Shown one piece after another: positions 44,738-54,824 of a stretch of 64,000 bases of DNA. The DNA is from Peronospora farinosa (Eukaryota; Oomycota; Peronosporomycetes; Peronosporales; Peronosporaceae), in the NCBI GenBank assembly GCA_947646735.1, contig CANTFK010000987.1, forward strand, positions 1-64,000, read 5' to 3'. Both the position numbers and the translations under genes were made by a program. Below the pieces are notes generated by a model, which did not search any database, was not told where the DNA came from, and saw only the letters and a list, made by a program, of their open reading frames with translations. How positions within the stretch are numbered: position 1 is the first letter of the stretch; each line of letters begins with the position of its first letter.

Positions 44738-46506
44738 CAACCTATTACTACTGTTGTTGTGGCCTGACTCGGAAGAAACTCCTTGGGATTAGCTGATTCG
44801 GCTGTGTCGAACTAAAAACCCCTACACGATCGTCTTGCCTTTGATCACGTGTGTGTGTGTGTGTTATATTCAATCAATCCGTGAGCCGGCTAAGCCCCCA
44901 ATGCGGAATGGGAAGGAGATTCGACTTTGACCCGAGGGAGCCCCAGTGGCGCCATGGCAGGGGAAGGGTGGGCGCTCAATTTCCACTGACGCGACCGCGG
45001 CACACGTAGCGTCTCTGTTCGTCTCCGTTCCGATTCTGTTCGAGCGCCGCGGTTTTATCCCGCGCCTCCTCCTGCGTCTCGTCGCTGGTCGATACTAGGT
45101 GCTAGTCAGAGCCGGGCCAGACAGAGACCCTGGCATTGCTGATCGCCAACTCCCTCTGAGTAGTGATAATCAGTGGCGATCTTGTTTTGCTGTATACACT
45201 AAGTGCGGTTAACTGTGAACCGCACGGGCCAGAAAACGGTTCGCGCAAGTGGCTCTTCTGCCGCAACAGGCAACTTGTCTTTCATGTGAGCAAACACTTG
45301 TCCCCTCGCCTGAGGGGGCATGTATTTGTACTGGCGTGCGGATCTCACCATTCGTGCTGTATCGTGCCGTAGGTGGCCACGCCAGTCACGGATCATCTGC
45401 AAGCAACAATACGGATCTTGACGTGCGTCTCTGGCTTTCGAACGGATGAGTGTCTGCGTTCGTTGCAAGATTTGCTTGAGCCGAGATTGGTGAAACCCCT
45501 CACCGTCTCGTCTTCGATTCAACATTGTAGATACCGCAAGTGTACTCTGTACTAGTGGTTGCCATGTAAAGAAACGTAGAAGTAGACTATTGAAACTAGC
45601 ATAACCCGTAAGGACAGCACATGAGAAATCGATCTTGTCTATGACAAGCTCGCGTACCGTTCTTGCTACCGTTACTTTTTATCATGCTGGGTAGCTCCTG
45701 GCCAGTCCACGACAAGTCATGTGTTGTCGAACGATCCTTTCGTGGCATACACGCAACGTGTCCTCCGTATATATATGCAATGTCAGAATGATTACGGTGT
45801 CAAGTCTTCGTGTCGCGACAGGTTGCTGGCTATACGTCGAAATTGCTTTACGGCGATAACAGATGAAGCGCAAGAGAGGGTGGATTCTAGGAGGAAGATA
45901 TGAAACCAAGTCAAGGTGGCCTCTGTCCATAGACGCTGGTCGTAACATTATAGCGGGCCAGGACCACCACAATTTTACTTACACTTTTCATGGCAAAGAT
46001 GTAAGGAAACACCATTCGGCAGCTGCTGTTATCGACCTCATGTCGCATTTCGAGGATTATCACCATAGCGTCGAGATTTCGACTAAACATGAATGAAATT
46101 GGCTGCCACCCTTTTATTTGCAGTAGCAAAGAATCGAATTCCAAGGAATGTTATCAAAAACTGTAAAATAATGCTACCTCCAAAGAGAGCTACAGTAGTA
46201 TTATAGCTATGTTTTTTGTCGAAAAGTAACATGTCGACATTTTTTTTGTATCTTAAAACATTATAAGAAAGAGACTAGGGTCTCACATAATACTGCTGCT
46301 ACATTACTACTTTTCCAAACTATTAATTCTAACAGGGTGACACACTATCACCTGTCATGATTCTGCACACTCGTATCAGATACTTTATCCATCAAAACCC
46401 TCTGTTTTCCGATATCATGATCGAAATCTCTCTTTGTGAGCAGCTCCAAAGTCTTTTAAGTTGCCCCTTCCTTTTGATCCCATCTCCTGCTCGTCCGTCC
46501 GTCTTC
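44738..46506. other. 1.77-kb spacer between divergent Kre9-like and CLC genes
   Basis: It contains a (GT)n run at 44850-44863 and a GC-rich part (44880-45500). A 108-codon minus frame (45525-45199) and a 66-codon plus frame with CLSCEQT....ACICTG cysteines (45249-45449) were looked at, but neither is convincing. The last ~300 bp are AT-rich upstream sequence of the CLC gene. Confidence 0.45.
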
Positions 46507-49365
46507 ATGGTTGAGCCTTCCGAGAGTGACGCGCTGCTGTCATCGTCCCCTTCGACATTGCACGTGTCCATTACAGCCGTCGATGACGTTGAAAACGACA
46601 GTGACACGCCGTCCTCTGGTCACGATGTCGTCGTCAGTGATGCCCCCGGTCGCCACTATGCGGCTCTGACGCGCTCGGCCTCTTCGCTGCGCTCTCCATC
46701 GTCGATCCTACGCTCACCCATGGCTCGTTTTACACTTGATGGACCAAGCTGGAAATCTCCAAGTCGACACGCTGTGTCTCTGCCTCCACCCGATCAAACG
46801 CTGGGTGTCCTACGCACTCATTCATTTCCAAGTGATTTGTACTCGGGCGCTCGATTCTCGCGCTTTGAGATTGAAGAAGCGCTGCGACAACGCAATGGAA
46901 CAACGTTGTTGGATTGGCTGAAAGGCAAGGGACGCAATCCTTTCTCAGCTGCTACGCGCAAACAGGAACAAAAGGGAAAAGATCGCGAGAAACGGACCAA
47001 GGCACAACATCGTGAGTCATTTAGTTATGACTTTTTTGAAAGTCGAGTGAATATGCAGCACGATCAAGAACAAACGGAAGGTGCCATTCGATCGCTCAAT
47101 ATTGCACGATGGGTCATGACGTTTCTAGTCGGTCTAAGCACTGCTTTGGTTGCGTGCTTTGTTGAATTTTGGACGTCATTGCTATCTACGTTTCGTACTT
47201 CAACGATGGAATCGTTTGTAGCTGGCGAGCTCAACGGGTCACACGCTTTTGGCTCGGGTTACTTTGTCTACGCGCTCATGAGTGTGGGGTTCGTATCCGT
47301 TGCTAGCTACTGCGTTGCTATTCTGTGTCCAGTTGCTGGTGGGTCCGGCATCTCGGAGATTAAAGCAACATTGAACGGTATCAAGATTCACCGTGTGGTC
47401 CGGCTGAAAACGCTGTTTTGCAAGGCGTTCGGGATCCTCTTTAGTGTGGCTGGAGGACTACCGAGCGGTAAAGAAGGCCCAATGATTCACAGCGGCGCCA
47501 TCATTGGTGCTGGTCTATCACAAGGCAAGTCCTCGAGCTTTGGAGTCGACACAAGCTGGACCAAGTTCAAAGGCTTTCGCAACGACAAGGAGAAGCGTGA
47601 TTTTATCTCGTGTGGTGCTGCTGCTGGTGTGGCAGCTGCATTTGGTGCTCCTATCGGCGGTGTTCTGTTCGCACTGGAGGAGGGTGCCTCCTTTTGGCAC
47701 CAAAACCTCACGTGGCGCACGTTCTTCTGCGCCATGGTGTCTGCATTCGTGCTGAATTACTTCATGACCTTTATAGAGGCGAGCGAGTCGGACGAACCGA
47801 CATCTAATGTGGGGCATGTGTTCATTGGCGGCACCATGGGTACTCAAACGGGCACCTTTTCTTTCGGCCAGTTCAAAGGCAGCATGGCCTACGAGGTGCT
47901 TGACGTTCCTGTGTTTATCGTGATGGGCATGGTAGGTGGACTGGCGGGTGCTGCTTTCAACGGTGCCAACACGGTATTAACCGATTTCCGGAAGCATTAC
48001 GTGACTCACCGCTACTTGCGTTTCGGCGAGGCGTTGCTGATCGCTTTCAGCATGGCGACGGCATCGTTCTGGCTTTCGTACTACTTTGGCACGTGTCTCG
48101 ACCTCGCCGGCGACTACAGCGACTCGCTTTCGCGGTTTTATTGTCCGAAGGGTCAGTATAATGATTTGGCGTCACTCTTCACCGTGAATTACGCTACTAG
48201 CATGAAGCAGTTGCTGCACTTTACTGGCGAAGGTAGTTTCACGCTGTTCTCATTGTGCATGTTCTTTGTCGTGTTCTACATGTTCGCATGCTGGACCTAC
48301 GGTATTGCTGTGCCATCGGGTCTGTTCGTGCCCAGCTTACTTGCTGGCGCAGCCTATGGCCGCGTTTTTGTGAAGTTCGTTCACTACCTGGGCTTTCCTG
48401 TTGGCGCTCAAGATGGTATGTTCGCTCTGATTGGTGCTGCCAGCATGCTTGGTGGTATGGCACGTATGACAATCTCGCTGACAGTAATCATCCTCGAGTG
48501 TACGGGAGTGATCGAGTGGGGTCTTCCCATCATGGTGGCCCTAATGGCTGCTCGCTGGGTCGGCAACAGTTTCAACGAGGGTCTGTACGACATCCACATT
48601 CACTTGAACCACTTGCCGTTTCTTGAATTTGATCCGCCCTACTACGCGCGCTTCCTGCGCGCCCTCAACGTCATGAGCTCGCCTCCAACGTGCGTTCCAC
48701 AGATCGCCAAGGTCGGTGAGATTTACGATGTGCTCAAGAAATGTAACCACGGTGGTTTTCCAGTGATTGTGCCCCGCAGTCAGGACGCTGCTGGTGATGG
48801 GCAACGGCCTAACTTTGGTGCGAGACGAAAATCTCCTCGCTTTTCTGGTATCATCAATCGACACCATTTGTCTGTGCTACTTCAGCGCAAAGACTTTTTT
48901 GTGGAGAAACCGGAACCCTTTGTTCGTATTCCTGCTGGTGACACGACGCTGTTGTACAACGACCAGTACGCGCTATCATATCGGGACATGGAAGGCAGCT
49001 ACCCGCGATACCCGTCTGTCAACGACATTCAACTAGACGAGGAGGAGCGTAACTTGTGGATGGATCTTACCCCATACATGAACCCGACGCCCCATACTGT
49101 TCAGGAGCAGACTCCAGTGCCGCGTGCATTCCGTTTGTTCCGATCATTGGGATTGCGTCATCTCATTGTGCTTAACCGACGTAATGAAGTGCGTGGATTG
49201 ATTACAAGGAAAGACCTGACACCAGCGCATCTCAAGTTTTGCCTTGAGGGATTGAGTGAGACAGAGAAGCAGCGGATTCAAGGATACTTTCACCGCGATC
49301 GTTCTGGTTCCGAGCGCTTTGAAGATGTGGAGAAGAAGCTGATCAGCATTACCGACAATTCCTAA
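46507..49365 (+). CDS. CLC chloride channel/transporter, CLC-6/7 type
   Basis: A single exon encodes 952 residues. The CLC core shows GSGISEIKATLNGIK, then GGLPSGKEGPMIHSGAIIGA, with the gating glutamate in GKEGP, then GAPIGGVLFALEEGASFW. Later segments include GIAVPSGLFVPSLLAGAAYG and the tyrosine-bearing end of the membrane domain. Two CBS domains close the protein (VGEIYDVLKKCNHGGFPVIV and FRLFRSLGLRHLIVLNRRN..GLITRKDL). These motif variants match the intracellular CLC-6/7 branch, which exchanges Cl- for H+ in acidic organelles. The cytosolic N-terminus is long and Ser-rich, with an acidic-dileucine sorting signal ESDALL at the start. An earlier in-frame ATG (46357) would add 50 uncharacteristic residues. 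Confidence 0.93.
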   Translation: MVEPSESDALLSSSPSTLHVSITAVDDVENDSDTPSSGHDVVVSDAPGRHYAALTRSASSLRSPSSILRSPMARFTLDGPSWKSPSRHAVSLPPPDQTLGVLRTHSFPSDLYSGARFSRFEIEEALRQRNGTTLLDWLKGKGRNPFSAATRKQEQKGKDREKRTKAQHRESFSYDFFESRVNMQHDQEQTEGAIRSLNIARWVMTFLVGLSTALVACFVEFWTSLLSTFRTSTMESFVAGELNGSHAFGSGYFVYALMSVGFVSVASYCVAILCPVAGGSGISEIKATLNGIKIHRVVRLKTLFCKAFGILFSVAGGLPSGKEGPMIHSGAIIGAGLSQGKSSSFGVDTSWTKFKGFRNDKEKRDFISCGAAAGVAAAFGAPIGGVLFALEEGASFWHQNLTWRTFFCAMVSAFVLNYFMTFIEASESDEPTSNVGHVFIGGTMGTQTGTFSFGQFKGSMAYEVLDVPVFIVMGMVGGLAGAAFNGANTVLTDFRKHYVTHRYLRFGEALLIAFSMATASFWLSYYFGTCLDLAGDYSDSLSRFYCPKGQYNDLASLFTVNYATSMKQLLHFTGEGSFTLFSLCMFFVVFYMFACWTYGIAVPSGLFVPSLLAGAAYGRVFVKFVHYLGFPVGAQDGMFALIGAASMLGGMARMTISLTVIILECTGVIEWGLPIMVALMAARWVGNSFNEGLYDIHIHLNHLPFLEFDPPYYARFLRALNVMSSPPTCVPQIAKVGEIYDVLKKCNHGGFPVIVPRSQDAAGDGQRPNFGARRKSPRFSGIINRHHLSVLLQRKDFFVEKPEPFVRIPAGDTTLLYNDQYALSYRDMEGSYPRYPSVNDIQLDEEERNLWMDLTPYMNPTPHTVQEQTPVPRAFRLFRSLGLRHLIVLNRRNEVRGLITRKDLTPAHLKFCLEGLSETEKQRIQGYFHRDRSGSERFEDVEKKLISITDNS

Positions 49366-49723
49366 AGCAGTTGCCGGCGATAGCAGTCCGGTGTTGAGTA
49401 CTGGTGTCAGACGTCCTCTCCATACACGAAGCAAATGAAGAAGAAGAGAAGCAGACGCGTCATTTTGATCAAGATCAAGTCGAGAGGACAAGACCGCTTC
49501 AAATTCGCTCGACACTAACCATGTGACTTGTGACAACCATTCAACATGTGCGACTTGTGAAAAAAAACACTTTTGGGTCAAATATTCCTCTCGTAAATTT
49601 CATCTTTACAAACTCAAATGTTACGAAACAGAGGGGGGACATGTCGCTCGAAAGGATTTGGCTTCAAGCAACATTCAATACGAGACACATAACGGAATTG
49701 AGCTCCTCGTCTCGCGTAGCACA
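49366..49723. other. Spacer between CLC stop and TSG101 start
   Basis: These 358 bp hold the CLC 3' flank and the TSG101 promoter. The frame open through 49523-49830 only overlaps the true first TSG101 exon. No separate element was recognised. Confidence 0.5.
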
Positions 49724-51253
49724 ATGTTTGCTACTAATGTGAGCCATTTGGACCAGATCTTGTCATCTCTACAGTGCTATCCCGTGCGTATTGCTGCTCT
49801 TTATCTACTCAATATCATTGCCATGACTTGACCTTGAAAAGCGCTCTAAAAACACGTTAATTTGCATGTCTTTTAGCACAGTTCTCGTGTCCGTGGAGAC
49901 GTGTATAATCTTTTGGGCCAAATCCCGTCATTGCAACCCAATTGCGGCACCTTTGGTACGTCAATTGGGTCTTTGTATACGGTTCTAGAGATCAGGACAA
50001 GGAGTTTCTCATGCAATGTCGTGTTTTTTTTTGCATTCATTGCTGTCCATTGAGCAGCTCATAATGATGGAACGACTAGTACACTGCTTAATTTGGAAGG
50101 AACGATCCCTATTTTCTATCGAGGGAATCAGTATAATATTCCAATCGAGTTTTGGATCGTCGAGACGTATCCTATGACTTCCCCAGTCTGCTTTGTACGA
50201 CCCACAGCTGATATGATGGTCAAGCCTGGACATCCACATGTGACGAGCGACGGATACGTCAAGATTCCATACATTTCCGACTGGAGACCAGATTTTACAA
50301 TGCTCGAGCTTGTGGCTCATATGTGCTCCATTTTTGGCACTATGCCGCCGGTTTTCCGGCGACCACTAAACTCTAGCCCATCGCCATACCACAACCAATT
50401 CAATGGGAGTGGTACGTTTGGTTCAAGTGGTGAAAGTGGCACGGGTGGATATTTCCAGCAGGGATCGTACGCACAGACACATCCGCCACAGCCGTCACCG
50501 TATTATTCTTCGCAATTTCAGACTTATTCGAGACAGGAAGTGTCAGTGAATGGAGATTCCCGTGAACCTGATTCTCTTTTTGGAGGCAGTCAGCAATTTC
50601 TTGGAGGAGGAGGGTCGTCGTCGTCGTCGGGTTCTGGGATGGTTAGATCGGGGGAAGTGAGACCGGAAGATTGTGCTTCTGCACTTAAAGCCGAAGTAAC
50701 AGGCAAGATTCAGATGCAGTTGGAAAAAATATTTAAACGCGTACGCGACGATATCGATCTGCAGTTTGAGCATGAGGTCCAGCTTACGCAGTCGCGGGAG
50801 AACGTAGAGCAGGGACTGCAGTCATTGCGTTCTCTGCGTGACGACATTGCTCGTGCACAAGGAGTTGTGGAGATGCAGGACAAAGAGATCACCGCGTGGC
50901 TTGAAGAGAATGAGCACAAAGATTCAATGGATCCAGACACGATTTTGGTCGAAGGCGATGCCCTTTCAAAACAGTACGTTACGTTCGTACAAGTAGTGGC
51001 AATGGCGCAACTCAAAACCTTTACGCTTTTGTGTTTGCACAGAATGATCAAGACATTGGCTGAACAGAACTCTATCGAGGACGCACTCTACTACATGGAC
51101 CGTGCTTTGGGCAACGACGAGATTGAACTGTCGGTGTTTCTAAAGGAAGTACGAAAACTCTCTCGGAAGCAATTCATGTGTCTCGCGCTCGTCGAGAAAA
51201 TACACGCCAAACAACAAGAACTCGCGGCATCCTCGTACCATAGTAGTCAATGA
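49724..51253 (+). CDS. VPS23: TSG101/VPS23 subunit of ESCRT-I
   Basis: Four exons (49724-49783, 49877-49955, 50058-50973, 51043-51253) encode 421 residues. The UEV domain is assembled across exons: RVRGDVYNLLGQIPSLQP, then FAHNDGTTSTLLNLEGTIPI, FYRGNQYNIPIEFWIVETYP, and the closing MPPVFRRP. It lacks a catalytic cysteine, as in all UEVs. A Gly/Ser/Gln/Pro-rich linker, a coiled coil (about 225-310) and a steadiness box (SIEDALYYMDRAL, then LSRKQFMCLALVEKI) follow. TSG101 binds ubiquitinated cargo and nucleates multivesicular bodies. The last intron is 69 nt and has no in-frame stop, so its retention would add 23 residues; its removal restores the steadiness-box entry. Upstream exons are well supported by family alignment. 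Confidence 0.92.
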
Positions 51254-51896
51254 AGTGAGACCAAGAAAACGTAACGTAGAACACGTCAATATTAAAGTGC
51301 AAACATCCAATCGATCAGCACGTCCTTTGCTCGTCCAAATTAGTCCGATGTGTAGTTGCCCTTCTAGCTCGTCATAAACTTGGTAGAAATCTCAAGACAT
51401 GCGTTCAAGTCGGCCATCAGTCTTCCAGTCAAAGTATTCGAAACGTACAACTTTTAGTTATACAAACGCTTAGAACAATGGTACTTGGAAAGTAGGCTCA
51501 ACGATTCTTTTTTCTTGACTGCAAACTGTCTGGCTCAGTCGATAGATGGTGACAAAACATTGTTGCAAGGTGCAGTCCATTGTCTACACCCGCACGTGGT
51601 CAAATTTCTCGCGCTAAGCAGTGGCCTGCTGCGCACGGAGTTCATCGACGTTGTACGCCTCGAGCTGTCGATCTTCGGTGGCTCGAGCCGTTACGGAATG
51701 GGTCTATACTCGGACGTGAACGTTAGGACTTGATCACTCACCCACACTAACAAAGAAAAGCAAGTATCACAGCGCCTTCAGCCAGGGGAAGGCAACAACA
51801 CCCAGTGATTCTGCTGCCAACACCGTGAGATTACGTTGAGCACCACGAGCAAACGGCAGGCTTCCTGCACCATGCAAACTCGCACGCTCACTCATC
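51254..51896. other. Spacer between convergent TSG101 and ANK-FYVE-TPR genes
   Basis: Both 3' flanks lie here. An 82-codon frame at 51485-51733 opens only with TTG and has no family features. No repeats were seen. Confidence 0.5.
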
Positions 51897-54202
51897 TTAC
51901 TTCTGCATGTCAAGTGAACGCTGGTAAGCCGCGATGGCCTTCTCGTGGTCTCCCTTTTCGAAAAGGATCTTGCCCAATAGTGTTGAGTTCATCGCTGACG
52001 CCTCCAGAGACAGTGACTTTGTGATGGCAGCAACAGCATCATCCAAGTTTTCGTCAGCATAGTAGGCACGGCCAAGCAGCGAATGAAGAGCGGGGTCGTC
52101 TGGTCGAATTTCTACGGCACGCGCGAAAGCCTGTACCGCAGCACTAACGCTGCCTTTTTCCATCATTACGTGTCCTAGGCTCACCAGCACGTCCACTTCT
52201 GGCAACATGTCACCGCTCACTTCGTCCTCAATCTCGGTTTCACCTTCCACTTTCACCTCGTCACTTACCGCAACAGTTGCGGCTTTGGCTGCTTCCACCA
52301 CTGCTTCTTCGTCATCATCGTCGTCTTCATCTTCCTCATCGTCAATGAGGTACTCTTTCGCGACGTCGTCGATTTCGGCCTCAGTGTCTGCCTCAGCATC
52401 ATGAAGGTCACCAACGTAGGTGTGGCGTCCCTCAATGTCGGAGTCAGAGTCCGATCCATCGATGTCGTCGTACGTGGACTCTACGTTGGCGATTGTGTTT
52501 AGTGCGTCCTGGAGCCGTGTCGTCCTTTGCAGTACGGGACTTACCAATGTTGAGTTGGAGCGTGATGACTGCAGCTGCGGTTGTTGCTGAGATTGGTAAT
52601 CACCAAAAGTGGGACTATCGATATCTATCTCGCGTGCCAGCCGGAAACTCCCAGTCTTCCGGGGTTTGTTCAGAAGTTGGCCTGTAGAACGATACATCGA
52701 CATGCCAGGATTTGGTACTGGACATGCGCTAACTGTAGTCGACACTGCAGAGCCTGTGGCCATTGGCAAAGAATTCTGACGATCACGCGACATCGATATG
52801 TAACCAGCACCACTACCGCCACTCGTGTTGCTGCTGCGAGAACCGTTTGTGAGGCGATCGGAATTCAACATTTCAGCCTGGGCACGCAGCTGTATTTCTG
52901 CTTGTTGCTTCTCCTCCATAAGCTGAGTAACCTGTTTCTGCAAATTTGCGACTTGTTCGTTCACGGCAACACCATTTCCACCTCGGTAGGATCCAGCAGC
53001 AGAGTTGGATGCGCGTGCCGGTGCCGATACATGACGTTCCAGCATACCAGTTGGTGAACGCTGGGCCTCGTCCGAGCGACGAGCGTCGTTAACTAAAGCC
53101 TGACTAGTCCTCGTTAGCGGCACGACGCGCTGCGTAGCGTGCATCGAATTCACTGGCCGACTCACCTGACGACCTGCGTTACGCAGCATATCGTGACACA
53201 CGACACACACACGATGACGATCACTAAGTCCATAATGAGGCAGTTTCATTCGTTCACGTGCGGAATGATCACGACAAATGGATTGTCCACAATTGCGACA
53301 ATGATGTCGTTTCTTAAACGTCCCAAATTTCTGGGCACAAATGTTACAACTCGGTGCATTCATCCAACGTGGTGGTAAAGACACTGTACTTCGTGCTCCT
53401 GTCGTCGACGGTCTTTGCGACACAATAGACTGTGGTCTCAAAGTCTCAATGGTCCTACGTGGAGACCAAGAACTTGTTCCAGTAGATGGTAGCATCACAT
53501 TCATTTGTTGAGTGTAAAAGTCATTGTCCGAGAACGATCGCATCTTGAGTGATGCTGTACTACTCAACCGACGTTGTCGTTGTCCATGTTGAATGCCACC
53601 CATTTTCTTTTGATAAAGTGGTAAATCTCCTGCAATCGCTTGAAATCTCTCGGACGGTCGTAATGGCCCTTCCTCCTGTTTCAAATGATGATGATTTTCT
53701 TCTTGTACTTTTGTCCCTCTTCTTCTGCTTCTTCTGCTTCTTCTTGTGCTTTTTCCATTGCCAACTGATCCGGCAGTCCTTCTTTTGTACAGACATGATG
53801 ATACATTTCTTCCAATAGTTTCATACTACGAGGAGGCAATTTTGCTGTCCGTGCCAATTGTAATGCCGTTTCTCCATTTGGTGACTTCTTGAGGACGGCA
53901 TCGGGATACGACGCTAATAACGCCTGTAGCCATTCAATCCGTGCCTGGGCCTTAATTGCAATTTGAAGTGGTAACATTTCGGCCGTATTGAACGCCCGGG
54001 CCCCCAATGGAAAGGCCTTAAGTAACGCTAAGAGAACACTTTCACTAATGGACTGCGGTTCCGTACATGCCCAATGAAGTGGTAACATCCCGTATGAATC
54101 CACTTGCTGGGCAGTGGCCGGCTCGACCTCAACAAGACGTCGTAACTCGTCCCAACGGGAGCTCTTGGCCAACTTGACAGCGTCTAGACGCTTGCTCGCC
54201 AT
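51897..54202 (-). CDS. Ankyrin-FYVE-TPR endosomal protein (fusion model)
   Basis: Two exons (54202-53709, 53646-51897; phase 2, 62-nt GTACAA...GAGAG intron) give 747 residues. The first exon holds ankyrin-like repeats (GMLPLHWACTEPQSISESVL, MLPLQIAIKAQARIEWLQAL, GETALQLARTAKL) and an acidic coiled end. The second exon carries a FYVE zinc finger at about 259-322, WMNAPSCNICAQKF with KRHHCRNCGQSICRDH and CVVCHDML, which binds PI3P on endosomes. A disordered acidic region and two or three TPR repeats at the C-terminus follow (SLGHVMMEKGSVSAAVQAF, SLLGRAYYADENLDDAVAAI). The join is inferred: only this acceptor restores the frame. If it is wrong, these are an ankyrin gene and a separate FYVE-TPR gene. 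Confidence 0.68.
53647..53708 (-). other. Inferred 62-nt intron joining ankyrin and FYVE parts
   Basis: The donor is GTACAA and the acceptor GAGAG, without a polypyrimidine tract. It is the only combination in this stretch that has the correct phase (2) and links the ankyrin frame to the FYVE frame without a stop. Confidence 0.5.
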
Positions 54203-54774
54203 CCGAGAGAACCTTTTTTTCGTCTTAGTGTTGAGACTTTAATTAGTGAAAGAGGGGGACACAAAAAATCGATACGAAGTTCAGTATAGAAACAATGGTA
54301 TTTATTGCAATCAACCGGTATTTCCACCGTACAAAACGAAACATCTGGACGTTGTGATCGTACAGCAGAGACCGTGCGTGCGTGCGTACACGTCATGACA
54401 TTTTGCTCTACAACATCTTGCTGACTTGACGCGACGTTCTTTGTTGACAACGAACGACCAGGATATTGCGTGTCGATGGGAAAAACATGCTTGCAATCGT
54501 TGCGACAAAGTAGACACATGTCGTTGGGACACGGAGCGTAACGTCCGTCTTGAGACAGCAAAGTTGTTTCATATGAGCAATATTGTAGCCTCAAGTCTTC
54601 CTCCTTCGTCCATTTTTCATCGAGCGTAGTGTTATTTTTTCCTGTTACTTCAACACGTTTCCAACGCTTTTGCATGCGACATAAATGACCCAAAATTCGT
54701 TTCCAATTAGGTAATAGTCCCCATTTCATACAATACCGGTATTTGAAGCACCCACAAAAAAACCCACCACGCAT
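54184..54774 (-). CDS. Doubtful Cys-rich open frame upstream of the ankyrin-FYVE gene
   Basis: A 196-residue frame starts with ATG at 54774 and overlaps the next gene's start by 19 bp. It begins MRGGFFCGCFKYRYCMKWGL and has scattered cysteines, including CPNDMCLLCRNDC, which could bind metal, but no known pattern. A frame of this size is near chance expectation in 64 kb. It would lie only 50 bp from the divergent P-loop gene. It may instead be the 5' leader of the ankyrin-FYVE gene. Confidence 0.3.
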   Translation of the reverse strand: MRGGFFCGCFKYRYCMKWGLLPNWKRILGHLCRMQKRWKRVEVTGKNNTTLDEKWTKEEDLRLQYCSYETTLLSQDGRYAPCPNDMCLLCRNDCKHVFPIDTQYPGRSLSTKNVASSQQDVVEQNVMTCTHARTVSAVRSQRPDVSFCTVEIPVDCNKYHCFYTELRIDFLCPPLSLIKVSTLRRKKGSLGWRASV

Positions 54775-54824
54775 TCGTACTTATATCGGTTTACTGATTT
54801 AACCAGCTACGTCCTTTGGGATTA

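Noticed and set aside
45199..45525. A 108-codon minus-strand frame and an overlapping Cys-containing plus frame
   Set aside because: Neither has a good start, family motif or consistent codon use; treated as chance.
46357..46506. N-terminal extension of the CLC protein from ATG 46357
   Set aside because: The 50 added residues have no CLC character, while the second ATG begins an acidic-dileucine N-terminus typical of the family.
53675..53708. A 33-nt intron (GTACAA...AACAG) between the ankyrin and FYVE frames
   Set aside because: It is too short for an oomycete intron and gives the wrong phase; only the 62-nt version keeps the frame.
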